Shown in pieces: positions 9,982 to 20,039 of a DNA stretch of 64,000 nt. The notes beneath the pieces are model-generated. The model did no database searches and was not told the origin of the DNA. It worked only from the letters and a program-made list of their open reading frames with translations. The DNA is from Terebella lapidaria (taxonomy: Eukaryota > Annelida > Polychaeta > Terebellida > Terebellidae), in the NCBI GenBank assembly GCA_949152475.1, contig OX424569.1, forward strand, positions 34,240,480-34,304,479, read 5' to 3'. The position numbers were made by a program, and so were the translations under genes. Every line of letters begins with the position of its first letter. Within the stretch, counting starts at the first letter, position 1.

Positions 9982-11547
9982 TTACATCGTTTGGACTGCA
10001 TTCCCGCTGTTTTCCACTCGTCCCTCGTCATCACTGGGGGTCCGGACTGGGGTCACATCGTCCGGATTGGGTATCCAGGCGTCGGTTTCAGGGGTAAACC
10101 GGCACCTTTTTATATTGTCAATGTGGACATCTTTAATCTTGCCACCGGGTCGATCTTGTATGGACACCTTCCATCCGAGATGAGACTTCACAACGAGATA
10201 AGGTCCCGTCCACCCTAGTCCTAGTTTTGGTCTAGCCTTTGGAGGGTACCAATACATCACCCAGGTGCCCACCGGAAAATGTCGAGCGGCTGATTTCACG
10301 TCATGATGGCGCTTTTGTCGCACCGTAGCCGTTTTCAGGCACTCTCGGGCAGTCTCATGAGCTTGTATGGTGGCTTCCTTCACCCATTCGACGTATTCGG
10401 ACGCACACTCGGGGACTGGTCCTCCCAAATCGTCCGGTTTCGTCCGGTACCTCAGGTCCAATGGGGTGGTTGCCTCCCATCCCATCATCATTCGAAATGG
10501 TGTACACCCGGTGCTTTCGTGTACTGATGTTCTATAAGTCGCCATCACGTAGGGCAGATGGTCGTCCCAGTCGTCATGGTTCTCGTCCACGACCACGGCC
10601 AGAAGGTTCAGCAGGGTCTGGTTGAATCGCTCGACCATCCCGTCTGATTTGGCGTGATAAGGGGTCGTCCGAGTCTTCTCCCCTCCTAGGATCTTGATCA
10701 TCTCAAGGAAAAGCTTACTCTCGAACTCTCGTCCCTGGTCGGTATGTATCTTGGCTGGCATTCCCAGGCGGCACACGAACTCAGTCACAAAGACGTCCGC
10801 CACCGCCTGAGCCTCATGGTTGGGTAGAGCGTAGGCCTCAGTCCACTTGGTGAAATAATCACCAACGACCAGTATATACCGGTTCCCAGAATTGGTGATC
10901 GTTCCAGGCTCCAAAATGTCCATGGCCACCCTTTCTAGCCGATCGCCTACCGGTAGATTTCCCATGGGGTGGTACTTGGGCCCCAGTCGCGGCTTTCTCC
11001 CACTACACTTCAGGCACTCCCGGCACCAACGCTCCACGTCCTTCGTCATACCCGGCCAGTACATTCTCGCTTTTAGTCGGTGGACTGTTTTGGTGACTCC
11101 CTGGTGGCTCATCAGCTTGCCGGTGTGGACCTCCTTCATGACGGCGCGTCTCAGGACCTGTGGAACGACCAGTTGATGGATTGGTGCGTTCTGGCAAGCC
11201 GCTTGGTACCGCCGGTACAGAAGCCCATCACGTAGCTCCAGCTGGTCCCACTGTTGCCACAGAGTCTTCATTTGCTGACTTTTTGTTCTGACTTCGGGCC
11301 ATGCAGGTCTCTCAGTGAAAATATTCTTCCACCCGAGGATGCCTCCAACTTCAGGGTCAGCTCGTTGAAGGGTCACTAGGTCCTCCTGGGAATAACCATT
11401 CAGGACCTCGGTCTCCGGGGCTCCATCCATCGGATTCCGGCGTCCTCTCGTAGCCATAGCCCGCGTGACAGCTAGCATTTGTTTGTCTGGATCTCGGACC
11501 ACAGGGTTGGGGCATGCCGAGAAAACCCAGGTTCGAATCCTGGTCAC
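9982..11547 (-). CDS. Ty3/gypsy integrase ORF (element 1)
   Basis: A 521-codon frame encoding an integrase. The N-terminal zinc-binding domain has the HHCC pattern (HTGKLMSHQG...CRECLKC). The catalytic core has the D-D-E residues (MDILEPG; HTDQGREFE; GMVERFNQTL). A C-terminal region (KLGLGWTGPYLVVK) resembles the GPY/F module. The first codons overlap the primer binding site, so the listed start is not natural. The true product probably began as part of a pol polyprotein before the upstream genes were deleted; ATGs inside the frame exist, for example the Met preceding LAVTRAM. The protein would insert element cDNA into DNA and is the only enzymatic pol domain left. Confidence 0.85.
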   Translation of the reverse strand: MTRIRTWVFSACPNPVVRDPDKQMLAVTRAMATRGRRNPMDGAPETEVLNGYSQEDLVTLQRADPEVGGILGWKNIFTERPAWPEVRTKSQQMKTLWQQWDQLELRDGLLYRRYQAACQNAPIHQLVVPQVLRRAVMKEVHTGKLMSHQGVTKTVHRLKARMYWPGMTKDVERWCRECLKCSGRKPRLGPKYHPMGNLPVGDRLERVAMDILEPGTITNSGNRYILVVGDYFTKWTEAYALPNHEAQAVADVFVTEFVCRLGMPAKIHTDQGREFESKLFLEMIKILGGEKTRTTPYHAKSDGMVERFNQTLLNLLAVVVDENHDDWDDHLPYVMATYRTSVHESTGCTPFRMMMGWEATTPLDLRYRTKPDDLGGPVPECASEYVEWVKEATIQAHETARECLKTATVRQKRHHDVKSAARHFPVGTWVMYWYPPKARPKLGLGWTGPYLVVKSHLGWKVSIQDRPGGKIKDVHIDNIKRCRFTPETDAWIPNPDDVTPVRTPSDDEGRVENSGNAVQTM

Positions 11548-11554
11548 GGCACCA
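11526..11554 (-). other. Primer binding site, tRNA-His, element 1
   Basis: The sequence 3 bases inside the 5' LTR matches the 3' end of a tRNA with acceptor strand TCACGGCA-CCA, as in metazoan tRNA-His. The match continues for about 29 bases through a complete T-arm (CCAGG, TTCGAAT, CCTGG), whereas a PBS normally spans about 18. The tRNA identity comes from remembered tRNA sequences. Confidence 0.75.
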
Positions 11555-11557
11555 AGT

Positions 11558-12399
11558 TGTGACGTTTGGTAATGACTTGTTTTCGGTGTGGCCCAAAAAA
11601 CCTGGTTTCTCTGATCGTATAGACTTTTGTAACTCCCGCTCGTTGTGATTCGAGAGCCGTCACTAATCTGGCGTTCCCCAACGCTGGTGTATCATCACTC
11701 CGTAGCCTACCGGCTTCACTTAGGCAAGAAGCAACTCAGATGTAAATAAATTGAAGATTTATATACATCAAATCAACTTACAATTGTATGGCTGGTCACC
11801 CACGTGACGTACAAATATGAAGTTCAGACATGGAGCACTGTATGATCACATTTCAAAAATAAATAGTGCACGAGGGCACAACTAAAAAGAGTTCTTAGCC
11901 GGCGGTGTCCCTTCCCGTTGAAGTTTCCCGTCCCGTTTAGTCGAATGGTTTCTCCAGGTAGTCGGTCTAATCCCGGTTGACTCTAAGGCCCTGAAGAAGG
12001 AGTCGTCCGCATGGAGTTCGTCGAGTCCCTTGGCTGTGGCGGTGACGATCTCCCCACGGTCGATGTCGCTGTTGCAGTGCTCTCAGAGCGGCCGTCCGCT
12101 CTCCCTTATATAGCCAGGGTGGCTGCGCGCGCATCTTCGTCCGCGAACGTATCTTCCGCACTCTTCTCCACGTGGTGAAGACTGCGTCCGCGAACGGTTC
12201 TTCCGCGAAGGCTCCTCTTCCGCGAACGGTGTTTCCGCGACTGATGCTTCCGCTGATGATGCTTCCGCAATCGTGCTTCCGCGAACGGTTCTTCCGCTAA
12301 CGATGCTTCCGCGAACGGTGTCTTCGCAAGTGGACTTTGTAGATCACGTGACCGTTCCTAACGAACGTTTCAGCGCGGCAGTTGCATGGTTTTGTTACA
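11558..12399 (-). repeat. 5' LTR of element 1 (842 bp)
   Basis: Upstream LTR in element orientation. Its TATA box lies at 12105-12112, and the ends TGTGAC and GTTACA match the partner at 7632-8525. It has fewer CTTCCG tandem repeats than the 3' LTR. Confidence 0.92.
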
Positions 12400-13051
12400 T
12401 AATGTTAATGTCCAGACCTGAAGGGCTGGGTTTGAACCATTCACGGCTGAATGTACATGTAGATCTCTATATACGTGTAGCGATGAGCATGCATGGTGCC
12501 ATCGCAAAAACATGGCCTTTGGCGCCGTGCAGATTTTCACAATCCCAGTATTCAGCTGGTATTTGCGTTTCGCTGTACTTTGTTCTATGATAACTTTGTG
12601 ATTGTGACATAAGTAGGTCGCGGAATGAGTTCTCTTTGTTCAATAAGTGATTGTCAGACAAATATGTGAGTAATTGTCACTATATTGACTAATTTTCGCT
12701 CACTTGCTTTTGCAAAATAATCAGCAAGTGATAGGCTTGTCGATGTTGTGTGGAAATGGCACACAGTGCAGCCTGAAAGCTGGCGGGGCTTAATAGAATA
12801 ACATATCTACTAGGTTAATAGCTATAAAATAGAACTCGACAGTCTTCCTTTTGGGTTGAAAATGTTTGTTTTGATCGCACCTCTGCTATTTTTCTGAAAA
12901 CATGCATGGTGCATGGGAGGCACGACGCATGTTTTTGACGAACATAGCCGTAGACGTATAGGACCGTGTATCTTGGCATGGAAAATCTTTGTTTGAAGTA
13001 AAAGTTTGAAGCAGTTTGATCGTTATGGTAACTTTTAAAGATAATTGATAC
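12400..13051. other. Intergenic stretch with repeat copy C
   Basis: No gene is supported. It contains a copy of the dispersed repeat at 12936-12998. Confidence 0.5.
12936..12998 (+). repeat. Dispersed repeat family, copy C
   Basis: It shares an exact run of more than 30 bases with the reverse complement of 5274-5385, and its right half matches copy A inverted. Confidence 0.55.
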
Positions 13052-13638
13052 TAACAGAGAGGTTTCACTCAACCGGTACCATTTTGTATTTTGAACTGGT
13101 GGCACTCCTGGCAGATGGATGTGCTTTATGAATAAATTTGTTTACTACTATTACTACGACATGGATTTATGAATGAAAAAAATATGTTAAAAAACGAAAT
13201 GACGTAATTCACAATCGTCCCTGAGGACGACAGACAACAACACCGCATCCAGCCACCAGGATTGCAGGGCTCCATGAGACAAAACAGAGAGTGTAGAATA
13301 GAGAGGTGTCACTCTGCAAATTTCCATTGTCTACCATTTTGTCTCATGGAGCCCTGTAATCCTGGCGGCTGGAGGGGGTGTTGTAGTTTGTCGTCCACAG
13401 AGACAAATGTGAATTACGTCATTTCGTTTTTTAACATATTTTTTCATTCATAAATCCATGTCGTAGTAATAGTAGTAAACAAATTCATTCATAAACCACA
13501 TCCATCCGCCAGGAGTGCCACCAGTTCAAAATACAAAATGGTGCCAGCGGAGTGACACCTCTCTTTTCTACACTCTCTAGACAAAATGATAGACAATAGA
13601 AACTTGCAGAGTGAAACCTCTCTGTTCTACACTCTCTG
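13052..13638. mobile_element. Foldback / long-TIR MITE cluster
   Basis: Arms of about 210 bases (13056-13281 and about 13340-13580) are reverse complements around a centre near 13310. They share ATGACGTAATT, the TAGTAATAGTAG-type block and AGGGCTCCATGAGACAAAA. AGAGAGGTTTCACTC / GAGTGAAACCTCTCT ends recur further right (13600-13638), suggesting a second partial copy. There is no coding capacity. It resembles a non-autonomous DNA element; the outer borders are approximate. Confidence 0.65.
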
Positions 13639-13777
13639 GTACTAATGTCCGTTCATTTAGTATATTCGCCAACATATTGGAATACACCGAAAAGAATTGA
13701 ACACGTTGTCCTCTCCGGTGAAATTTAAAGTGAAAACGGGACCAAAACCAAACTGATTTTGCAGGCTGAATTAATTT

Positions 13778-14530
13778 GTGACCAATATTTTTTAAACAAA
13801 GTCGATTTTTCTATTTTCTTATGGAGATTTAACATGGGAGGACCATAGCCATGTTTTGGGCCGCTGGGTGGTTGACTGCACATGAACGAACAGCCGTTAC
13901 ATGTACTGAATGAGGTTTGTCGTGATTGGTCATTTCGGGAGGTCTGGCTAGACTCACGACCCATAGGAAAGAGCTCTCTGCCCATAGCAACACCCATGTG
14001 ACTTTTCCATGCTATGTGACAGAATTTGTAATACCGGAAAGACTATACTCTTTCGTTCCACAGACTTCAATGCCTTCCGTTGATATATACCTTAACCACA
14101 TACATCACCAAATTATTGTCGGACTGTGTATTTGCTATGTCTCTCCGGTCATGAGCTATTAACATCATGGTCAACTGTCATGAGCTATAGGGGCTTGGGG
14201 ACCTTATCATGAATGTCACCAAAAACTATTTAAAAATGTTCGATGTGCAATTAAAAAAATACATTCTACATAATGTCACTAGTGTTCGCATGTGAATGAA
14301 TGAATGAATATATTAGGGATCACAAACATTACAAAGACTGATCACAACGTATACAATTGTCACACGCGTTATGGTGTTTTGGGCATTTTGAGATGGCTCC
14401 TATCAAAATGTGCTGTGCCGGTCAGTCGGCTCCGTCCCAGTGCAGGTCTGAACATGGCTATGACCCTCCCATGTTAAATCTCCATAAGTAAAAATAGAAA
14501 AATCGACTTTGTTTGAAAAATATTGGTCAC
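13778..14530. mobile_element. Inverted-repeat element, 753 bp
   Basis: Terminal arms of about 80 bases (13778-13856 and 14451-14530) are reverse complements with few differences; both outer ends start GTGACCAATATTTTT. No transposase or other coding region lies between them, so it is probably a non-autonomous DNA transposon. No clear target duplication was found. Confidence 0.7.
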
Positions 14531-15175
14531 CATCAAAACAACAATGAAGCGGAAATAAGCGTTATTTGGCCCGTTCATTTTGGCCCCTCGTTATTTGGCC
14601 CTGGGACATTATGTGCCACAGTTGCTTAACTTATCAGTCATTTTACTCCAAATGAAATGATCATTACTACACTAATAACATCAGTCTGTGATTATCTGCA
14701 TACGTTATTCCAAATAGTTTCACTTCCCCGTTCCAATATTGACATGCATGTCACACAGGGTCGAAATTACGTGCACTTTTAGCAAGTTCGGCTGCGTTAA
14801 AATACCCAACAAAATAAAACAAGCGTTTATCTCAGAAACTAAGTCGGTGACCCCTAATTTGTTCTATATTCGGACTCCACACATGTTGATATGAGGTACG
14901 GCAAAGTTTGAAAGAAATCTATCAATGATTTTTTTTCGGCCGATATAGTACCAATTGTCTTTAATATTCCAAACATCGAAATAATCACAAGAAGGTGAAC
15001 AGTAATATAGACATTGAACGAATTTACATCAGGCTGTCTGTATTCGACTTCACCATGGATCATAATGCACCCAAGTTTCTAACATGTTGTTATAGCTGTG
15101 TATGTATATGGACAAATGTCCTTAATGAATAAAGCATGTATCAATAAACATATAATATACCGGAATCATGCATAT
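14531..15175. other. Intergenic stretch, no gene recognised
   Basis: No supported feature between the inverted-repeat element and LTR element 2. Confidence 0.5.
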
Positions 15176-16562
15176 TGTAACGGGTTTGAACCCTTCTGTG
15201 ACGTCTTGATGAACCGATTTTCTAGGGAGGTGGGTGAGTGGTTGTTTAACCGGAGCTGAAACGGTAAAACTCCGGGAAACTGCTACTGTTGTACGGTTGA
15301 ACTCCGGCTAGAAGTCTCTAAGGTTGGTAGCGTGGTCTGGAATGGACCTCTTAACCGTTGCCCGACTGCTAATCTGCAACTGCACCTGTAAAGTAAGGAT
15401 CCGGAGGCGTTTCCGTCTCCGGGTACTGCAACTGCTCCGTCGGGAAACCGCTTTACTGCAACAGCTCCGTCGTTTTCCGTCTTACTGCAAACTGCGACTG
15501 CGCCTGGAATAAAGAATCCGGAAACGTTGCCGTTTCCGAATACTGCAACCGCTCTGCCAGGTTCCGCCGCACTGCAATCTGCTCCGGTTGGCTCCGCCTC
15601 ACCGCAACCTGCGACTGCACCTGAAATGGAGTATCTCGGAAGTGTTCCTACTTCCGGTTACCGCAACCGCTCCGTCAGGTACTGCCTCTGCAACTCCGTC
15701 GTCCGGTACCGCCTCTGCAACTGCTTCGTCGTTCCCGTCTCTGCAACTGCTCCGTCCGATACCGCCTCCGTAGTTGCTCCGTTGATTTCCACCTCCGTCT
15801 CCGTCTCCGACTCCTTCCTCGGTGATCTGGGTTCTTAGATCACCCTAAGACGTCGTTACAACTTGGTCTTAACCGACTGTAGTCTTATCTCCCTTTACTC
15901 CGTATAACTGTCTTTTCCGGGAAACTAACTTTATTATAACTTCCAGTTCCCTAACGAACACGGAAAAACAACTCGGTTGAAGTTTTCATGTTTATTTTCC
16001 AAGTTCACAGTCGGAAGACTTAACTGCTATCATCTGGATGACTCTATCCGGAACAAGGGAGTACTCTGCTATGGGAGAAGGGGTCTGCACAGGTCGACGT
16101 CAGGACACCAACTCCGCCGTCCGCTGTGAAGCGGGGGCTTTTATAGACCTGAGACCCACGTCACGTGACCAACCTATTGTGACGTCATAGTCCGCCAAAA
16201 CACTGATATTTTCCGGATTTCTAAAAACACTCTAGAACCAATCAGTGGCTGACACGTCACCTTTTAAACCGAAAACGAGGCTGATCACATGACCTTCCGG
16301 AAATAACGTCATTACGTTTTTGTACTCCATTGTTCCGGCTCCGTGTCCGGTTCCGTCTCCGTCTCCGGATCCGTCTCCGGCGTTACCAACATCATAAATT
16401 ACTAAGTTGCGAGACGGAAAACCTTTAAAACATTAACAATACGGAACCGTATGAACCTTTAAACACATATACACCCTAATAAACGGTTATTTAACCATAA
16501 TATCACAAAACACTACAATAATACCTAGGGGAAACCTTTGGGTACGCCCCAAAACCGTTACA
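15176..16562 (-). repeat. 3' LTR of element 2 (1387 bp)
   Basis: Same length as 26407-27793 and matching wherever compared. It contains a long low-complexity block (about 15365-15820) of degenerate CTGCAACTGCTCCGTC-type units on the plus strand, which creates spurious open frames. In element orientation it carries an inverted CCAAT box (16238), a CRE-like TGACGTCA (16180), an E-box CACGTG (16162-16167) and a TATAAAAG box near 16140. Confidence 0.95.
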
Positions 16563-16576
16563 CTCCCCCTTCCTTA
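16563..16576 (-). other. Polypurine tract of element 2
   Basis: On the minus strand AAGGAAGGGGGAG directly abuts the 3' LTR, as expected for plus-strand priming. Confidence 0.8.
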
Positions 16577-16837
16577 GACTCTGTTCGTCCCGAACAGAAC
16601 GATATCACATATATACAAATTGTCAACCGTTAAACTGTCCGTAAAATCAAACACAACTTGTCTCCGTGATCCGGGTACTGGTATCTCTTAACTAGTTTAC
16701 CGTCACTGTACCCGGATATCTTGCTTGTTCCGTTTCCCACTTTTTAACTCTTAATTATACTAGAATCCGGGAAACGGTTCTTCTTTCTTCTCCTTGCGCC
16801 GACTTGACTTGCGACGACTTGCGACGACTTGCGACGA

Positions 16838-18697
16838 CTACTGCCCACCAGTATCACGGCGCGAACTGCTCCCCGACGGCGGACGCGGTGGAAAGGTCTG
16901 TGGTACCAACGGTCGTCCGAAGCTTGTCCCTCTGGCATCAACCGGGAGAAGATCCGGATCATGGAGGCTCCACTGAGGCGGGACGTAGAACCCATTCCTG
17001 AGGCGTTCGTCTCGGATGGACCAATCTGGAATCCGGACGATCTGACGGGTCGGGACGAGACCAAACGGTGACTCTCTCTGCTCCATGATCTCCACGTAGA
17101 CGCCGGAGTCTCTCATCTCGGCTGGCCCCCACTGCTCCGGTCCCCAACGTACTGCATAGTATCTGGCGTGCTCCGGGACTGCGGGTGCAAAGACGGAAGC
17201 GCTCCGTCCCCCAATATTCACCGGGAAACAATGGGACGGACACGGTTGAGTTGAAGGACCGCCAAACGGGTAGAAGGTGTAGGGTGGACTCTGGGTTGGT
17301 GCTCGGACTTGGCTCCTTCCGGACCGCTCACTGGAAGACTGTCGAGGTCGGGTTTCCACCGGAGACAGGATTCCGGGTGTAGCTCTGGCTTGGTCTACCA
17401 GGATACTCCTCCGGGCTCTCTGCACGTCCGCATGGCTTCGTTCGGACGCGGAAGACTCCATTCCGTCATCTCTAGCCGCTGAACTGGTTCTGCTTCCTGC
17501 TACTGCTTGAATGGTTGCCGGCAAAGTTCGCTCCGTGGATCCTCGGGTCTCCGTCTCACTGCCAGCTCTGCTCCGGTTTCCGCCTTCCGTTTTGGTCTCC
17601 GGTCTGCCTCCCGATCTGCCAATGGGTCTGCTGTCCGCTCGGCTATCTGCTCTGCTATCTGCTCTATCTGCTCTGCTATCGACTCGGCTATCTGCTCTGC
17701 TATCGGCTCGGCCGCTGGATCTGATTTCTGCTCCGCCTCCGGGCCGGACAATCACACTGCTCACTGCTCTGCCACTGCTAGTTGTTCTCGGAGGTGGACT
17801 CCGGAAAAGGTCTTCCTCATCGTCTCGGCTCTGCATTTCCGCAATGTCTGCCACTCCCACTTCTGCCGTTGCTCCGCCGGAACCTTCCTCCAACAGCCGG
17901 AACTTGTAGTCATACACCCCCTTCCCTTTTCCTTTGACGCTGCCTCCGGAAGACTTGGGTGGGGTGTGTCGTTTCTCCTCTCGACCACGTTCTCCGCTTC
18001 GGTCCTTGGCTCGCTCCGGGCTCTCCTTCCTATATTCTCGGCGTTGATGGCGTCCGGAATTATCCGGCGAACGGCTGCGACTCCGCTTCTTTCCGCGGTC
18101 TCGATCTGCTCCGGTACCTCGAGATGAGTCAGGGCTGTTTTTCCGGGAGGTGTTCCGGGAAGAACTCCGGGTCACAGGCGGCTTAACCGGCTTCGGGTCT
18201 CCTGGTTCCTGCAACTCGTCTTCACTTGCCATGATTTTCAGCTCCGCTTCCTCTTCCGAACTGCTCTCCGCCTCCGTGGACGAAACGTCGGCTGCTAGTG
18301 CGGCCACCGACTGGGTACCGGAACGGTACCGGGTCCGGGACGAAACCGAACCTCCCGACTCCGACTCCGTATCCGACAACTGGTCATGCCGTGTTACCGG
18401 CTTCTTGCTTTTCCGTGGGGTCATCTTGGACCGGAGGCTTTTCTCCTCAAACTGCTCTCTGCCCACCCTCAGTCGAATCGGGTTTGCGTCCATTGCGTGC
18501 CGGGACTGCAGATGCTTCTGTGTTCCTTCTTTCCGCCTGCTCCAATGGTCACACTGCGGACAGGCGAAGACGGTGACTTCACTTGTGTGCTGCTCCGTGA
18601 CATGCCGGAGCAACGTGTGCTTGCTCTTGAACTCTAGGTTGCAGTCTCCACACCGGTGAGGGCGGGGCTTGCGGGGTGTTGTCTTTACTTTCGGCAT
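16838..18697 (-). CDS. C2H2 accessory ORF 4 (element 2)
   Basis: A 619-codon ORF with an ATG start. The basic N-terminus leads into two classical C2H2 fingers, roughly residues 15-75: HRCGDCNLEF...H...H and FACPQCDHWS...H...H. The middle is Ser/Arg/Glu-rich and low in complexity, including a tandem RADSRADS-type tract near residues 320-365. The C-terminal third is more complex, rich in Pro, Gly, Tyr and Trp, with the block PFGLVPTRQIVRIPDW. It lies after pol and ORF 3, about 80 bp downstream of its own TATA/E-box promoter. The fingers suggest nucleic-acid binding; the role in the element is unknown. No membrane segment, so not a classical Env. Confidence 0.85.
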   Translation of the reverse strand: MPKVKTTPRKPRPHRCGDCNLEFKSKHTLLRHVTEQHTSEVTVFACPQCDHWSRRKEGTQKHLQSRHAMDANPIRLRVGREQFEEKSLRSKMTPRKSKKPVTRHDQLSDTESESGGSVSSRTRYRSGTQSVAALAADVSSTEAESSSEEEAELKIMASEDELQEPGDPKPVKPPVTRSSSRNTSRKNSPDSSRGTGADRDRGKKRSRSRSPDNSGRHQRREYRKESPERAKDRSGERGREEKRHTPPKSSGGSVKGKGKGVYDYKFRLLEEGSGGATAEVGVADIAEMQSRDDEEDLFRSPPPRTTSSGRAVSSVIVRPGGGAEIRSSGRADSRADSRVDSRADRADSRADSRADSRPIGRSGGRPETKTEGGNRSRAGSETETRGSTERTLPATIQAVAGSRTSSAARDDGMESSASERSHADVQRARRSILVDQARATPGILSPVETRPRQSSSERSGRSQVRAPTQSPPYTFYPFGGPSTQPCPSHCFPVNIGGRSASVFAPAVPEHARYYAVRWGPEQWGPAEMRDSGVYVEIMEQRESPFGLVPTRQIVRIPDWSIRDERLRNGFYVPPQWSLHDPDLLPVDARGTSFGRPLVPQTFPPRPPSGSSSRRDTGGQ

Positions 18698-18774
18698 TCT
18701 GATTCTCTGCTTTGTGTCGATGTTGACTCAGCTACAGCAAACTGCCTTCTGCATCCGGTAACAGCTAACTGCCC

Positions 18775-18830
18775 CTTTTATAGTCTCTGGAAGTCACGTG
18801 ACCGGCTTATCTGCTTGATGATTGGCTGCT
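18775..18830 (-). promoter_or_regulatory. Putative internal promoter of ORF 4 (element 2)
   Basis: On the minus strand the order is GCAGCCAATCAT (CCAAT box, near 18821), GGTCACGTGAC (E-box, 18795-18800), then CTATAAAAGG (TATA, 18775-18783); the ORF 4 ATG follows at 18697. The LTR has the same set of boxes with similar E-box to TATA spacing. Confidence 0.6.
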
Positions 18831-18871
18831 CAGCAAACTGCAACTCCTCCTGGTGGTCTTCTTGGATAAAT

Positions 18872-18875
<4 letters not shown>

Positions 18876-18922
<47 letters not shown>
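18876..18922 (-). repeat. Poly(A) tract (about 47 nt on the minus strand)
   Basis: An uninterrupted run of about 47 T on the plus strand, reading as A on the element's coding strand. It lies about 100 bp after the ORF 3 stop and upstream of the ORF 4 promoter. It could be a simple-sequence expansion or the fossil poly(A) tail of captured mRNA. No AATAAA was seen just upstream. Confidence 0.9.
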
Positions 18923-18923
<1 letters not shown>

Positions 18924-19022
18924 CCGTGTTGTTGCTGCTAACTGCCACCGCTTCTTCCGTCTCCGCCAAACTGCCAACCGCCTCCGTCAACCGCTATACT
19001 GCCAACCGCCTCCGTCTACTTT

Positions 19023-19799
19023 TCACACTGCCTTCGCTTCCGTCCAGGAGTCCTCCTCTGCCGTCTCATACTCCGACTCATCCGTCTCCGGCTTCGAAGT
19101 GGGAGAAGGTGGTCGATATTCCCACACCCGGATCTCTGCCTCCCAGTCTTCCACCGGCTGATCTTCTTCTTCGGGTTTCTCTGCTTGATCCGGCATAACT
19201 GCTCTGACCGCCTCTGCAATCAGCTCCATCTCCTGATCCCAGCTTTCCGGAGGAGCGTCGTCGGCGGCCCGGAGACAGCCTTGTGGATCCGGAACCCATT
19301 CCGGGAGATCTAACTGCTCCGGTTGTCCGATGGGGGCGGCTGCTCCGGCATCCCAGTCAGGGCCAAACGGAAGCTGGTCCGCATAAGTTCCCGGAACTGT
19401 ATTCTCCCTTGGTGACCGGGTGCAGTATCGCCGGAAACGCTTATGCCGGGACTGCGTTGCTGTTCCCCGCCAGGCCGAATCAAAGGTTCCCACATGGTTG
19501 AGGGTGGCCTCGTCCTGAGGAGGACGGTTCCCGGAAGGGTACTTCCACCCGTGCATCTCCCGGAGATGCCTCCTAAGGTCGTTCGCCCGGTTGGCATAGA
19601 AGGCACACAAACAGCAATGAAATCTCTGGGCTGGGCACACATGCCGTCTCCGGTCCCTCGCACTCTCAAACATCCGGTCACACCGCTTACACAGCCGGCT
19701 ATAATCCAGTGGCAGCCGGCTATAATCCGGTGGCTGCGGGGTTGCCCAATCTCTGCTCCGGCCGCGATCTTGTCTATCAAGGAACGCCGAGTAGGCCAT
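19023..19799 (-). CDS. C2H2 accessory ORF 3 (element 2)
   Basis: A 258-codon ORF with an ATG start, between pol and ORF 4. Near residues 30-90 lie two zinc-finger units. The first is irregular (LCKRCDRMF...H-V-C); the second is a regular C2H2 (CCLCAFYANRANDLRRH...H). The C-terminal 80 residues are strongly acidic and Pro-rich (PEEEDQPVEDWEAEI, DESEYETAEED), which could act as a protein-interaction or activation region; that is inference. Its first finger differs from those of ORF 4, so it is unlikely to be a simple recent duplicate. Confidence 0.8.
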   Translation of the reverse strand: MAYSAFLDRQDRGRSRDWATPQPPDYSRLPLDYSRLCKRCDRMFESARDRRRHVCPAQRFHCCLCAFYANRANDLRRHLREMHGWKYPSGNRPPQDEATLNHVGTFDSAWRGTATQSRHKRFRRYCTRSPRENTVPGTYADQLPFGPDWDAGAAAPIGQPEQLDLPEWVPDPQGCLRAADDAPPESWDQEMELIAEAVRAVMPDQAEKPEEEDQPVEDWEAEIRVWEYRPPSPTSKPETDESEYETAEEDSWTEAKAV

Positions 19800-20039
19800 T
19801 CCGGAAGACCGGGAAACTGAAATTGTCGATCTACTGCACCGCTTTTACTGCACCGCTTCTGCGCCGCCTCTGCACCGCTTCTCCGGACTGGTGGTCTTCC
19901 GGGAAACACTTAGTCGTTTTTCACTGCAAAATCTGTTGCTACCGGAAAATGCTGGACTTGATTCGATTCCGCCAAACTTTGTCTGCGATGTGCACAGCTC
20001 GAGGTCTGCTCTCCAACTGCTGTCAGAGCCCGATTTCAA

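Larger units (their letters stand above)
7632..12399 (-). mobile_element. LTR retrotransposon 1 (Ty3/gypsy, deleted)
   Basis: A minus-strand LTR element flanked by a 4-bp target duplication, TAAT (7628-7631 and 12400-12403). The LTRs begin TGTGAC and end GTTACA. The internal region is only about 3.0 kb. It carries a primer binding site matching tRNA-His, an integrase ORF, a C2H2 zinc-finger ORF and a polypurine tract. No gag, protease, reverse transcriptase or RNase H sequence is present between the PBS and integrase, so the element would need these supplied in trans. The deletion joins the leader almost directly to the segment that normally lies between RNase H and integrase. Confidence 0.9.

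Noticed and set aside
9744..10034. N-terminal extension of the element 1 accessory ORF
   Set aside because: It would be Arg/Lys/Ser repeats translated from promoter tandem repeats upstream of the TATA box; the ATG at 9743 is preferred.
15324..15838. Plus-strand protein genes within the LTR (also at 26555-27069)
   Set aside because: They are translations of low-complexity CTGC/CTCCG repeats in an LTR, lack domains and occur in both LTR copies.
17507..18659. Long plus-strand frames opposite the zinc-finger ORF 4
   Set aside because: Composition is explained by the coding bias of the minus-strand gene; no domain is seen.
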